A stretch of 43,301 bases of DNA, from NCBI GenBank assembly GCA_018400675.1, contig JAGYMG010000001.1:1-43301 (forward strand). Direction: 5' to 3'. Below, one piece after another: positions 24,045-33,112 of the stretch (positions are counted from its first letter, which is position 1; every line of letters starts with the position of its first letter). The DNA is from a bacterium. GTDB taxonomy: Bacteria; Patescibacteriota; Minisyncoccia; Minisyncoccales; CG1-02-41-26. Under the pieces are notes generated by a model. It saw only the letters and a program-made list of their open reading frames with translations. It did no database searches and had not been told where the DNA came from. The position numbers were made by a program, and so were the translations under genes.

Positions 24045-24772
24045 ATTTTTTTAAGATTATACTGCTGGGTGATAAGATTCCACCTTATCTTGAATAAGTC
24101 TACAGCCATACGTAGAGTATGTTTAAGCTTAACCTTACTCTGCAAGTCATTTTTCCAAAGGACTGGAATTTCCTTTATCTTATAACCTTTCTTCTTGGCA
24201 ATAATAAGCATCTCAGGATCAAAAGCCCAACGGTCAATTTTACATTCGGGCAAAATATCTTCAGCCAATGCTCTGGTCAGCCCCTTAAAACCACACTGGG
24301 TATCCCAGATACCCCAGAGACCAACAACTATCTGAACCATAAGATTAAAAATATCCCCTATTCTCTGACGCAGCCAGGGCTGAGGAGGGTCAAGCACAGC
24401 TCCTTTTATATCCCGGGAACCGATAACATAATCGTAGCCCTTCTCAAATGCGGGCAGCATTTTTTTTAAATGATTTATATGAGTAGAATTATCGGCATCA
24501 GTAAAAAGACGGTAATCACCGCTTGCTGCCAATAAGCCCTGTCTGACAACATAACCTTTACCATGATTGTCCTTGTTGTCAATAACTGTTAGGTTCTTAA
24601 CAATAGAATTGAGCGAGCGAGCCACCTCAACAGTTTTATCCTGAGAGCCATCACTAACTATAATAATCTCCCAACTATAATGCTGATCAGAAAGATATTT
24701 ATTGATAGATTTTATTGTCCCTGGTAATCTTTTTTCTTCATTATAGGCAGGGATAATCACTGAAAGATACAT
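24041..24772 (-). CDS. GT2 family glycosyltransferase (dolichyl-phosphate glucose/mannose synthase-like)
   Basis: A 243-residue GT-A fold enzyme. It begins SVIIPAYNEEKRLPGTI, has IIVSDGSQDKT, the DXD-like FTDADNST, and the acceptor region WAFDPEMLIIAKKKGYKIKEIPV. This pattern matches polyprenyl-phosphate sugar synthases, which load a sugar onto a lipid carrier. No C-terminal membrane segments are present. It is first of the galT-tpiA run and lies downstream of the map terminator. Confidence 0.85.
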   Translation of the reverse strand: MYLSVIIPAYNEEKRLPGTIKSINKYLSDQHYSWEIIIVSDGSQDKTVEVARSLNSIVKNLTVIDNKDNHGKGYVVRQGLLAASGDYRLFTDADNSTHINHLKKMLPAFEKGYDYVIGSRDIKGAVLDPPQPWLRQRIGDIFNLMVQIVVGLWGIWDTQCGFKGLTRALAEDILPECKIDRWAFDPEMLIIAKKKGYKIKEIPVLWKNDLQSKVKLKHTLRMAVDLFKIRWNLITQQYNLKKI

Positions 24773-24827
24773 ATTTACTAATATTATTGAACACCTTCTA
24801 ATATAATAACAAATTTTAGAGAAAACT

Positions 24828-24858
24828 AAAACGGCTCATTGCACTCTTGAGCCGTTTT
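24828..24858 (-). terminator. Strong intrinsic terminator after map
   Basis: An 8-bp GC-rich stem (ACGGCTCA / TGAGCCGT) is extended by A-T pairs, with a U-run on both strands. On the minus strand it ends the long rpsL-to-map ribosomal operon. Confidence 0.85.
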
Positions 24859-24871
24859 TTAGTATCAACCA

Positions 24872-25618
24872 TCATAACCGGGTGAGCACCTGGCAACCAT
24901 CCTCAGTCACAACAACCTCGTGCTCATAATGGCTAGAGAGCGTATTGTCAGCCGTCTGCCAGCCAAATCCATCAGGATTTTTTTCTATTCTCCAATCGCC
25001 AGCTGAAACCATCGGCTCAATACAAAAGACCATACCTTGTTCTAAAGGGGTCTTCTCCCCTTTCTCTCGGTAATTTAATACCTGGGGATCTTCATGCAAC
25101 TCTCTCCCAATACCATGACCGCATAACTCTCTGATAACACTGAAACCTCTTTTTTCAGCATATCTCTGTATTGTGGCTCCTATATCTTCAAAATAATTAC
25201 CTGGCTTAATAACTGCTAGGCTGGCTTCAAAGGCCCCCTCCGTAGTCCTAATTATTGTTTCCTTTTCCAGGCTGATTGTTCCTACCCCCATAGTCAGGGC
25301 CATATCAGCAAAAAACCCTTTACGATAAAGACCGATATCAAGGGAAAGCAAATCCCCTTCTCTTAACCTATATGCACTGGGCAGGCCGTGAACAATAACC
25401 TCATTGAGAGAAGTACAAAGAGTAGCAGGAAAACCCTGATAGCCCTTAAAAGCTGGTTTTGCCCCGTAATCAAAAATAAGGGCTTCAGCCAGCCCATTTA
25501 ATTCTTTAGTGGTTATGCCGGGACGTACACTGTTTTTAACCTGCTCCAAAATCTTGGCTAATATCTGTGCCCCTTCTCTCATAACCATTATCTCATTGTT
25601 GGTTTTTATCTTTATCAT
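24872..25618 (-). CDS. map: Methionine aminopeptidase type I
   Basis: Removes N-terminal Met from new proteins. All five metal ligands are visible: Asp94, Asp105, His168, Glu201, Glu232, plus the substrate His77 (IVHGLP). At 248 residues it is a standard type Ia enzyme without an N-terminal zinc extension. It overlaps adk by 4 nt, in the usual secY-adk-map order. Confidence 0.96.
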   Translation of the reverse strand: MIKIKTNNEIMVMREGAQILAKILEQVKNSVRPGITTKELNGLAEALIFDYGAKPAFKGYQGFPATLCTSLNEVIVHGLPSAYRLREGDLLSLDIGLYRKGFFADMALTMGVGTISLEKETIIRTTEGAFEASLAVIKPGNYFEDIGATIQRYAEKRGFSVIRELCGHGIGRELHEDPQVLNYREKGEKTPLEQGMVFCIEPMVSAGDWRIEKNPDGFGWQTADNTLSSHYEHEVVVTEDGCQVLTRL

Positions 25619-26319
25619 TCCTTTAGGCCAGATGTCTTCAGAATTCTTTCAAAGACCTTAGCAACAGAGCCTTCACCGTTCACCTTGTTTAAATTAAAAC
25701 TATTGGCCTTTAAGTAGTCTATAATCGGCAGCGTACGTTCCTGGTACTCCTTCCATCTTACCTTGATTACTGCAGGATCGTCTAAGCCTTCTCTTTTAAC
25801 CAAGGGTGAGCCATCTAAGGGACAATGACTGAGATCTTTTGTCTCTTGGTTATAAAGGATAGGGTGTCTCATGAGACTACAAATTCTTCTCTTGGAATTA
25901 CGAGCCAGGGATTCTTCAGGCGATATCTCAATCAACACTGTCTTTATATTCTCCTTGCCATATAGCTCTTCTAATAATGGCATAAGCTTTTTAGCCTCAT
26001 AGAGAGTCCGGGGAGAACCGGCTAAAACAATATCCTCACCTCTTTTTTCCAAATCCCTTAATTTTTCTTTAACCAGATAAGTGACAAAAGGCGGATCACA
26101 GAGAATCCCCTTTTTCCATTTATCGCTCTGGTCCTGAAAATAATATTGCTGGCCGTCTATCTCAATAGAGTCACTGCCTTTAAAGCTCTTAAATGATTGC
26201 TCCAAAATCTTACTGGTTTCAAAATAATAAAGGCTCAGTTTTTCTGAAAGCAAACTGGCTTGAGTACCTTTACCGGCTCCCGGTGGTCCTAGTAAAATAA
26301 CTACTTGTTTAGAACTCAT
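25615..26319 (-). CDS. adk: Adenylate kinase
   Basis: Converts ATP + AMP to 2 ADP. The P-loop GPPGAGKGT is at 11-19, and the AMP site motif reads AGSPRTL instead of the usual GFPRT. A LID region with Cys/His pairs (RRICSLMRH, HCPLDGSPL) suggests a zinc LID. The NMP-binding part carries a longer insert (FKGSDSIEIDGQQYYFQDQ) than usual, so the protein is 234 residues. Confidence 0.9.
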   Translation of the reverse strand: MSSKQVVILLGPPGAGKGTQASLLSEKLSLYYFETSKILEQSFKSFKGSDSIEIDGQQYYFQDQSDKWKKGILCDPPFVTYLVKEKLRDLEKRGEDIVLAGSPRTLYEAKKLMPLLEELYGKENIKTVLIEISPEESLARNSKRRICSLMRHPILYNQETKDLSHCPLDGSPLVKREGLDDPAVIKVRWKEYQERTLPIIDYLKANSFNLNKVNGEGSVAKVFERILKTSGLKE

Positions 26320-26344
26320 AAGTGGCCGATGATATATAATTTTC

Positions 26345-27628
26345 TTAAAAATTTTCGTATTCCCTCATCTCCATCTGAGCTTTGAGCTGCCTCCAGAAAT
26401 CAAGGATAACACTCACCATAATTAGTAATGCTGTACCACCAATAAGAAAGGTAAAAGATTGAATCCCTGTAAAACCTTGGATTATTGAAGGCATAACGGC
26501 GATAGTGCCTAAAAATGAGGCTCCAACAAACAATATCTTGTAGAGAATTTTCTGGAGGAATGCAGCTGTCGGTCGTCCCGGTCTTATCCCTGAAATAAAT
26601 CCCCCCATTTTTTGAAGATTATTAGAAACCGTTTCAGGGTTAAAAGTAACAGACGTATAGAAATAAGTGAAGAGAAATACCAGAACAAAATAAAGACCAC
26701 CGTATATCCAAGCGTTCTGGAGTAAATTGTTAACGCCCTGAGCTATATTAGCTAAAGACTCATTGGCGCTGCCAGACAGAAAATTAGCTATCATGCCAGG
26801 GAAAAGAAGAATACTCATAGCAAAAATAATCGGCAAAACACCGGCTGGATTAATATTAATTGGCAGATAAGTAGAAAAACCACCATACATCTTATTGCCC
26901 CTTACTCGCTTAGCATAAGATACTGGGATATTTCTTTTTCCTTCATTAACCACTACAACACCAGCAATAATTAGAAGGGCAATAACAAAAAATAAGATAT
27001 AGAAAGGGAGGTTAGAAGGATCCCAGGTATAAATTGCATTTCTAATTTCTATCGGGGTCCGAGCAATGATACCAGCAAATATCAATAAGGAAACACCATT
27101 GCCAATACCCCTCTCAGAGATTAGTTCGCCCAACCACATTAAGAAAACAGAGCCACAGGTGACAATAACGATTGAACTGAAGAGTGTCATCGGACCAAGG
27201 GAACCAATCAAGCCCTGATTCTGGAAAAGAACCAACATACCATAAGCCTGCAGGGAAGCCAAAGGAACTGTAGCTATCCGGCCATATTGATTAAATTTCT
27301 GCCGTCCCTGATCACCCTCTTCCTTATAGAGCTTTTCCAGGGCAGGAAAAATCATAGTCAACAGCTGAAGAATAATAACAGAGGTAATATAGGGACTCAT
27401 CCCAAGCATAATAATAGAAACATTGCTCAAAGCACCACCGCTAAAAAGATTCAAGAGTCCCAGGATTTGGCTTTCTCCAAAAAACTTCTGGAGGTCTTCA
27501 CTGGCTATCCCCGGGATAGGAATGTTAGCTGCCAAGCGAAAAACAGCAAAAGCGAAAAGAACAAAAAGTATTTTGTTCCTTAGTTGGCGATCTTTTAAAA
27601 TATAACCGATTTGTCCAAACCAATTCAT
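26345..27628 (-). CDS. secY: Protein translocase subunit SecY
   Basis: A 427-residue channel of the Sec translocon with ten hydrophobic segments. Family motifs are clear: FRLAANIPIPGI, LNLFSGGAL, GMSPYITSVIILQLL, and the cytoplasmic loop with NEGKRNIPVSYAKR. The plug/pore region is intact. It follows rplO in the spc operon. Confidence 0.97.
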   Translation of the reverse strand: MNWFGQIGYILKDRQLRNKILFVLFAFAVFRLAANIPIPGIASEDLQKFFGESQILGLLNLFSGGALSNVSIIMLGMSPYITSVIILQLLTMIFPALEKLYKEEGDQGRQKFNQYGRIATVPLASLQAYGMLVLFQNQGLIGSLGPMTLFSSIVIVTCGSVFLMWLGELISERGIGNGVSLLIFAGIIARTPIEIRNAIYTWDPSNLPFYILFFVIALLIIAGVVVVNEGKRNIPVSYAKRVRGNKMYGGFSTYLPININPAGVLPIIFAMSILLFPGMIANFLSGSANESLANIAQGVNNLLQNAWIYGGLYFVLVFLFTYFYTSVTFNPETVSNNLQKMGGFISGIRPGRPTAAFLQKILYKILFVGASFLGTIAVMPSIIQGFTGIQSFTFLIGGTALLIMVSVILDFWRQLKAQMEMREYENF

Positions 27629-27633
27629 AAAGA

Positions 27634-28062
27634 TTATTCTATAATCTTAGAGCCCGATTGCTTAATTTTTTCTTCAGCTTTCTTAGAAAAAGTAAGGCCT
27701 TTGAAAGAAAGCTTCTTGGTTAATGATCCTTGGCTTAAGATTTTAATTCCTTTCTTCTCTATTGTACCAATTAAATCCTTTGCCAGTAAAGTCCTGGGCG
27801 TTACTGATGCGCCTACTTCAAAATTATTATTTATTAGGCCTAGATTAACCTCTTGACTCTTCTTATCCTTTGATTTAATACGATAACCTCTTAATTTAGG
27901 ATATTTTTTAATCAATTCCCTAATAAGAGGTTGTTTGTTATTGCCCGATCTTGATTTCTGCCCTTTCATGCCTCGGCCGGAGTATGTCCCCTTTCTGCCT
28001 CCTCGACCAACCCTTTTTCTTGGTTTTACTTTTTGTTTTGGTTCAAGCTGATGTATCTGCAT
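27634..28062 (-). CDS. rplO: 50S ribosomal protein uL15
   Basis: A 142-residue uL15: KPRKRVGRGGRKGTYSGRG and KGQKSRSGNN near the N-terminus, with the globular C-terminal domain complete. It starts 2 nt after the rpsE stop, so there is no room for rpmD between them. Confidence 0.96.
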   Translation of the reverse strand: MQIHQLEPKQKVKPRKRVGRGGRKGTYSGRGMKGQKSRSGNNKQPLIRELIKKYPKLRGYRIKSKDKKSQEVNLGLINNNFEVGASVTPRTLLAKDLIGTIEKKGIKILSQGSLTKKLSFKGLTFSKKAEEKIKQSGSKIIE

Positions 28063-28063
28063 A

Positions 28064-28546
28064 TTATTTTTCTATTTTTAGTTTCTTTAAGGCAGCCATA
28101 GTCGCCATAGCATTGTTAATCTTGTTGCGCGATCTGGAAAGTATTTTAGCACAAATATTTTCTATACCGGCTAAATCGCAAATAACCCTTACCGGGCCAC
28201 CGGCGATAAGACCTATTCCGCTTATCTGGGGTTTTAAGATAACTGCCGAAGCTTCAAATTTAGCTTCTACTTCATGGGGAATAGTTTCTTCTTTTATGGG
28301 CACGGTAATAATATTCTTCCGAGCAACCTTTTCTGCCTTGGCGATTGCTTGAGAAACATCCTTCCCTTTAGCCAAACCAATACCCACTTTTCCTTTTTTA
28401 TCACCAATGACAACACAGGCCCGAAAACGCAGTTTCTTACCGCCACCAGTAACTCGGGTTACCCGATCTAAATCAAGAATCTTGGATTTAAAATCATCCT
28501 CTTTTTTTCCTCTATTCTCTTTTCTTGATAAATTTCTTTTTGGCAT
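28064..28546 (-). CDS. rpsE: 30S ribosomal protein uS5
   Basis: A 160-residue uS5 with the RNA-binding N-terminal domain (RVTRVTGGGKKLRFRACVV), GLAKGKDVSQAIAKAEKVA and the C-terminal NINNAMAT-type helix. It is important for decoding fidelity and 5' body assembly. Confidence 0.96.
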   Translation of the reverse strand: MPKRNLSRKENRGKKEDDFKSKILDLDRVTRVTGGGKKLRFRACVVIGDKKGKVGIGLAKGKDVSQAIAKAEKVARKNIITVPIKEETIPHEVEAKFEASAVILKPQISGIGLIAGGPVRVICDLAGIENICAKILSRSRNKINNAMATMAALKKLKIEK

Positions 28547-28579
28547 TGTTAACTATATAAATTAGTTTACTGCTTTCGC

Positions 28580-28960
28580 TTAAAAAACTAAACCACCCTC
28601 TCGAGCTCCTTCAGCTAAAGCTTGCACCCTGCCATGATATTTATAGCCACCTCGATCAAAGACTACCTCTTTAATGTCTTGTTTAACTGCGGCGGCGGCA
28701 ATATCTCTACCTACCTTATAAGCTAAAGCCTTTTTAGCTGCCAGTGTTTCTTTTTCTCTCTTAAGGCTGGTCTTTTTCATCTTAAGATCATTAACGCTTA
28801 ATATTGTTGTGCCTGTCTGGTCATCAATTATCTGGGCTTGAATATGCTTGTTAGACCTAAAAACGGATAAGCGCAAACGTTGAGCGCTACCCATCGTTTT
28901 AGCTCTTATTTTTTTCTTTCTTTTTATCCTTCTTATTTTTTTGTCTGGTTTTTTTGACAT
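28580..28960 (-). CDS. rplR: 50S ribosomal protein uL18
   Basis: A 126-residue uL18, the 5S rRNA binder: RLSVFRSNKHIQAQIIDD, then VFDRGGYKYHGRVQALAEGAREGGL at the C-terminus. The N-terminus is strongly basic. Confidence 0.95.
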   Translation of the reverse strand: MSKKPDKKIRRIKRKKKIRAKTMGSAQRLRLSVFRSNKHIQAQIIDDQTGTTILSVNDLKMKKTSLKREKETLAAKKALAYKVGRDIAAAAVKQDIKEVVFDRGGYKYHGRVQALAEGAREGGLVF

Positions 28961-28965
28961 AATGT

Positions 28966-29520
28966 TTAAGCTCCAGCCCCACCTCCGGTTGCTGCTTTTT
29001 TACCTTCTTTTCTTCTTATTATCTCATCACTGTATTTAATACCCTTGCCCTTATATGGTTCTGGCGGCCTCACCTTCCTTGCTTTAGCGGCAAATTCACC
29101 CACCTGTTGCTTGTCTGTCCCGGCAATGATGACAACATTTTTCTCAATGGTAACCGCTAAGCCTTCTGGAATGTTTAATCTTACTTTATTAGAATAACCG
29201 ACATCTAAGACAAGCTGGTTATTTTCTAAAGCAGCTCTATATCCTACACCTATTAATTCTAATTTCTTCTGGAACCCCTCTGTCAATCCTTTAATATAGT
29301 TGTAGAGTAGCGCTCTGGTCAACCCCCAGAGAGCTTTGCTCTTTTTTGTTTCTTTTTTAGGGCTCACCACAATCTCATTCTCACTAATAGTTATTTTAAT
29401 CTCTTTGGGAATTGGATGAGAAAACTCGCCCTTATCACCCTTGATAAGAATTTTCTGGTTTTTCTCCTCAACGTTTATGCCATCAGGAATAGTTATTGGT
29501 TTTTTGCCGATACGACTCAT
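28966..29520 (-). CDS. rplF: 50S ribosomal protein uL6
   Basis: A 184-residue uL6 with two repeated domains: SRIGKKPITIPDGINV at the start and the C-terminal signature PEPYKGKGIKYSDE. A short Gly/Ala tail (ATGGGAGA) is added. Confidence 0.96.
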   Translation of the reverse strand: MSRIGKKPITIPDGINVEEKNQKILIKGDKGEFSHPIPKEIKITISENEIVVSPKKETKKSKALWGLTRALLYNYIKGLTEGFQKKLELIGVGYRAALENNQLVLDVGYSNKVRLNIPEGLAVTIEKNVVIIAGTDKQQVGEFAAKARKVRPPEPYKGKGIKYSDEIIRRKEGKKAATGGGAGA

Positions 29521-29528
29521 AAATATAA

Positions 29529-29918
29529 TTACCAGACTTCACAAATTATTTCTCCGCTCAAGCTTTCTTTTTTTGCTTTCCTGTCGGTGATAATACCCTT
29601 AGAGCTGGAGATAATCAGTATGCCTGATTTCTTTTTAAGCTTATTTAAATCTTTTACTCCGGCGTAAATACGCTGGCCGGGTTTGGAAATTTTTCTTAAG
29701 CCAGCAATCACTCCTTTGTCATCTTTATACTTTAAAAAGAGCCTTAATAATTTTTTATTTTTTTGTCTTTTTAAATCAATCTTCTTCAGATAACCTTCTT
29801 CTTCCAATAGCCTGGCAATCTCTCCTTTAATCTTAGAAAAAGGAACGTCCACTGTTTCCCGAGAAACAGCTTGGCCATTGCGTATTCTATTTAACATGTC
29901 TGTTATTGGATCAGTCAT
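29529..29918 (-). CDS. rpsH: 30S ribosomal protein uS8
   Basis: A 129-residue uS8: DPITDMLNRIRNGQAV at the start, and ILIISSSKGIITDRKAKKE towards the end. It binds helix 21 of 16S rRNA and, in other bacteria, also represses the spc operon. Confidence 0.96.
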   Translation of the reverse strand: MTDPITDMLNRIRNGQAVSRETVDVPFSKIKGEIARLLEEEGYLKKIDLKRQKNKKLLRLFLKYKDDKGVIAGLRKISKPGQRIYAGVKDLNKLKKKSGILIISSSKGIITDRKAKKESLSGEIICEVW

Positions 29919-29935
29919 ATATCTAAATTATATTA

Positions 29936-30121
29936 CTACCAGGAAGATTTTTTCACTCCTGGGATTTCGCCCCTATTAGCTAATTCTCTAAAGCAAATAC
30001 GGCACAAGCCAAATTTTCTTAAAACCCCTCTCGGCCGACCACATCTAAAACAACGCCTGGTGACTCGGGTTTTAAATTTTGGTTGTTTTTCTGACTTTAT
30101 TATTTGTGATTTCTTAGCCAT
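29936..30121 (-). CDS. rpsN: 30S ribosomal protein uS14 (type Z)
   Basis: A 61-residue zinc-type uS14 with two CxxC pairs (CFRC and CRIC) and the ending GEIPGVKKSSW. The short C+ form is normal for this gene position. Confidence 0.95.
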   Translation of the reverse strand: MAKKSQIIKSEKQPKFKTRVTRRCFRCGRPRGVLRKFGLCRICFRELANRGEIPGVKKSSW

Positions 30122-30123
30122 AA

Positions 30124-30681
30124 TTATTCTTTGAAAGGAAAACCTAATAATTTAAATAAGGTTACAGCCTCCTCCCTTTCTCTGCTATCAGTAACAATAT
30201 TAACCTCTAAGCCAAAAATACTTCTTTCTTTTTCAGCTGAGATCTCTGGAAAGGAGGTGTGCTCCTTGAAGCCTATTGAGAGATTCCCATTTTTGTCAAC
30301 TAATTTTTTATCCAGCCCATTAAAATCTCTCGTCCGCGGTAGAGTAATATAAATTAATCTCTCTAAAAAATCGTACATCTTATCTCCCCTTAAGGTGACT
30401 GCCGCCCCTACTGCCGTACCAGCTCTTAGCTTGAAGCCAGAAACAGATTTACGCGCCTTCCTTAGGGCAGGCTGTTGACCAGCAACCAGGGCTAATTGTT
30501 TAAGAATATGCTCTTCCAGTTTTTTAGCTTCATCCCCTTTCTTGGTAATAATTTCTCGGCCAAAACCACTATTAATAACCACCTTCTCTATTCTGGGAAC
30601 AGACATAATATTCTTATAGCCAAGCTGCTGCTGCATAGACGGGATAATTTCCTTTTTATATTTTTCTTTTAATTTCAACAT
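30124..30681 (-). CDS. rplE: 50S ribosomal protein uL5
   Basis: A 185-residue uL5 that contacts 5S rRNA and P-site tRNA: MSVPRIEKVVINSGFG, RKARKSVSGFKLRAGTAVG and the C-terminal EAVTLFKLLGFPF. Confidence 0.96.
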   Translation of the reverse strand: MLKLKEKYKKEIIPSMQQQLGYKNIMSVPRIEKVVINSGFGREIITKKGDEAKKLEEHILKQLALVAGQQPALRKARKSVSGFKLRAGTAVGAAVTLRGDKMYDFLERLIYITLPRTRDFNGLDKKLVDKNGNLSIGFKEHTSFPEISAEKERSIFGLEVNIVTDSREREEAVTLFKLLGFPFKE

Positions 30682-30693
30682 TTAACTTAATTT

Positions 30694-31047
30694 TTAAATC
30701 TCTTTTTGGCAATGCTTACATATCCTCACTTTAATCTTTTTCTCAGCCTTATCGCCTTTATTCTCTTTTCCCTCCTCTCCTTTCTTTGTCTTGACACTAT
30801 AACCAACCTTACTCGGCTTACCACAGTTAGGACAAATTAGTTTCACATTGGCGATGCTAACAGGAAAGGCCAATTCAACCACCTGCCCTTTCTCGCCTGA
30901 TTTTTTGGGTCTTTTATGAATTTTTTTAAGATTAATATTCTCAACCAAAATCTGGTTTTTCTCTGGAAAACCTCTCAAGACTTTACCTTTCTTGCCCTTG
31001 TCTTTGCCTTTGATTATTATTACCTGGTCGTTTTTTCTAATCTTCAT
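30694..31047 (-). CDS. rplX: 50S ribosomal protein uL24 with zinc ribbon
   Basis: A 117-residue uL24 with the KOW motif (DQVIIIKGKDKGKKGKVLR). The C-terminal part has CPNC and CKHC pairs of a zinc ribbon, between which a Lys/Glu/Gly-rich insert of about 20 residues is placed. Confidence 0.95.
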   Translation of the reverse strand: MKIRKNDQVIIIKGKDKGKKGKVLRGFPEKNQILVENINLKKIHKRPKKSGEKGQVVELAFPVSIANVKLICPNCGKPSKVGYSVKTKKGEEGKENKGDKAEKKIKVRICKHCQKEI

Positions 31048-31053
31048 AATAGC

Positions 31054-31422
31054 CTAAACAACTTCTTTGGAAAGAGTGGTTATTTTTTCAAATCCTTTAT
31101 CTTTTAATTCTCGTGGTATCGGACCCAGTATTCTGTTGCCTTTAGGATTTTTATTATCGTCTATAATCACACAAGCGTTCTCGCTAAACCTGATATAAGA
31201 ACCGTCCTCACGCCTAAAGGGATTTTTCTGTCTCACTATTACCGCCTTAACGATACTATGGGTTTTTACTTGCCGGCGGGGTTCTGCTTTTTTTACCGAA
31301 GCGACAACAATGTCACCAATGCGGGCATAACGTCTACGAGTACCACCCAAAACTTTAAAACATTTAACTAACTTAGCTCCAGTGTTGTCAGCGACTTTTA
31401 ATTTTGTTTCTGGTTGAATCAT
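31054..31422 (-). CDS. rplN: 50S ribosomal protein uL14
   Basis: A 122-residue uL14: MIQPETKLKVADNTGAK, AVIVRQKNPFRREDGSYIRF and the C-terminal IPRELKDKGFEKITTLSKEV. Length is standard and there is no insertion. Confidence 0.97.
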   Translation of the reverse strand: MIQPETKLKVADNTGAKLVKCFKVLGGTRRRYARIGDIVVASVKKAEPRRQVKTHSIVKAVIVRQKNPFRREDGSYIRFSENACVIIDDNKNPKGNRILGPIPRELKDKGFEKITTLSKEVV

Positions 31423-31426
31423 ATTT

Positions 31427-31783
31427 TTATTTATTCTCTACCTGCTTTGTCTCTTTTACGTCTTCTCCTTTATCCGCCTCCCGCTCTTCTTCTTTATCCG
31501 CTGCTTTATCTGCTGCTTTAGCTGCTACCTCAGTTTTCGGTTGGCTCATTATTTTTTCAATTACCCTCCATCCCTTCTCCTTGCTCTGGGGTTTTGTTTC
31601 CTCAATAATGACCTTCTCGCCCAGATTAAAGGTTCGGCTATCTTTAACATTTACCTTATATCTCCTGGTTGACTTATACCTCTTCTTATACTTCGGATGT
31701 TCTTTAAATTTATCCACCGTAACAATTATAGTTTTCTCCATTTTATTAGCAGCTACGGTTCCTTTTAATTTTCTCTTTGGCAT
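31427..31783 (-). CDS. rpsQ: 30S ribosomal protein uS17 with acidic/basic tail
   Basis: Residues 1-80 are a standard uS17 OB fold (GTVAANKMEKTIIVTVDKF, RYKVNVKDSRTFNLGEKV). Residues 81-118 are a low-complexity Ala/Lys/Glu/Asp tail not seen in usual uS17. Confidence 0.95.
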   Translation of the reverse strand: MPKRKLKGTVAANKMEKTIIVTVDKFKEHPKYKKRYKSTRRYKVNVKDSRTFNLGEKVIIEETKPQSKEKGWRVIEKIMSQPKTEVAAKAADKAADKEEEREADKGEDVKETKQVENK

Positions 31784-31787
31784 AATA

Positions 31788-32009
31788 TTATTGCTTTGGT
31801 TCTTTGTTATTTAAAAGTCTTTCACTGATAATCGTTTTCAGTCTGGCTATATTCTTTCTTCTCTTCCTTATTTCAGCCACATTCTTACCCTTCCCAGCGG
31901 CTAAATTAAAACGTAATTGTTCTAATTTTTCTTTGTTCTCTTCTAAGAGATTATTCAACTCTTTATCAGGCAATCTTAAGTATTCTTTTATTTGTTCTGT
32001 TTTTTTCAT
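31788..32009 (-). CDS. rpmC: 50S ribosomal protein uL29
   Basis: A 73-residue helical hairpin protein near the exit tunnel, with the typical EEKLEQLRFNLAAGKG-like stretch and KRRKNIARLKTII. It overlaps rplP by 4 nt. Confidence 0.93.
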   Translation of the reverse strand: MKKTEQIKEYLRLPDKELNNLLEENKEKLEQLRFNLAAGKGKNVAEIRKRRKNIARLKTIISERLLNNKEPKQ

Positions 32010-32416
32010 ACAATCTTTTTAACAAATTTTGTCTTTATTGGCAATTTATCAGTTGTTTTTTTGAATATTTCTTTGGCTGTTTTTTCTTCTACTCCGTCCA
32101 ATTCAAAGATTATTTTACCCGGTCTAATAGGAAATACATAATGGGAGGGAGAGCCTTTGCCACCGCCCATAGGAACTTCATTACCCTTACTGGTGACCGG
32201 CTTATCAGGGAATATCCTTATCCAGAATTTACCTTTCTTTTTCAAATATCTAATGATCACTCGCCGGGCTGCTTCCAGCTGAGCTGAAGAAATCCATTTT
32301 GTAGAAAGGGACTTTAAACCAAAACTGCCAAAGGATAATTGAGCACCCTTCCTATCTATCCCCTTCGAAGTTCCCTTCTGCCATTTTCTATGTTTTACTT
32401 TTTTTGGTTCTAACAT
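32006..32416 (-). CDS. rplP: 50S ribosomal protein uL16
   Basis: A 136-residue uL16: EPKKVKHRKWQKG at the start, QLEAARRVIIRYLKKKGKFW, and GKGSPSHYVFPIRPGKIIFE at the A-site finger region. Complete. Confidence 0.96.
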   Translation of the reverse strand: MLEPKKVKHRKWQKGTSKGIDRKGAQLSFGSFGLKSLSTKWISSAQLEAARRVIIRYLKKKGKFWIRIFPDKPVTSKGNEVPMGGGKGSPSHYVFPIRPGKIIFELDGVEEKTAKEIFKKTTDKLPIKTKFVKKIV

Positions 32417-32425
32417 ACTATATTA

Positions 32426-33091
32426 TTAGAATTTTTCTCCTTTATATATCCATATCTTTACTCCTATCACCCCATAGGTACAAAAAGCCAAACTAGTGCC
32501 ATAGTCTATATCAGCTCTTAAGCTATGACGGGGTAATTTTCCTTCCTTTATCCACTCGGTACGGGAAATCTCAACTCCATTCAAACGGCCAGCAACTTCC
32601 ACTCGGGCTCCCTCAACTTCTTTATTGGCCATAATCTTAGAGAGAACCATTTTCATTGCTCGTCTAAATTTAACCCTCCTTCTTATTTGCTGGGCCACCC
32701 ACTGAGCGCAGATATCGCCTGAGAGCCAAGGATTTCTCACCTCTTGGACTTCAATCTTTATCGCCTTCTTTTTGCCTTTTTCGTCCTTGTCTCTTTCCTT
32801 CTTGCCCTTTATCACCGTGCTTAAGTCTTTCTTTAACTTTTCAACAGCTTCTCCGCCACGGCCAATTACCAGAGCTGGCCGGGAAGTTTTTATGATTATC
32901 TTCACTTCCGAGACAGACCGTTCAATCTCTATTGCCTCAACATTCGCCTCAGCTAATCTTTTGTCTAAAAATTTCCTGATGATATAATCCTCCTTAAGAT
33001 ACCCAACTGGTTTATCACCATAAAAACCGCGGGATAACCAATCCTTCATTTCTTTTATCCTATAAACTTTTGGGTGGACTTTATGACTCAT
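32426..33091 (-). CDS. rpsC: 30S ribosomal protein uS3
   Basis: A 221-residue uS3 at the mRNA entry. The KH domain (RPALVIGRGGEAVEKLKKDL) is followed by a short Lys/Asp-rich insert, then the C-terminal domain with GVEISRTEWIKEGKLPRHSL. Confidence 0.96.
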   Translation of the reverse strand: MSHKVHPKVYRIKEMKDWLSRGFYGDKPVGYLKEDYIIRKFLDKRLAEANVEAIEIERSVSEVKIIIKTSRPALVIGRGGEAVEKLKKDLSTVIKGKKERDKDEKGKKKAIKIEVQEVRNPWLSGDICAQWVAQQIRRRVKFRRAMKMVLSKIMANKEVEGARVEVAGRLNGVEISRTEWIKEGKLPRHSLRADIDYGTSLAFCTYGVIGVKIWIYKGEKF

Positions 33092-33112
33092 ACAAAATAT
33101 TGGTAAATAATT

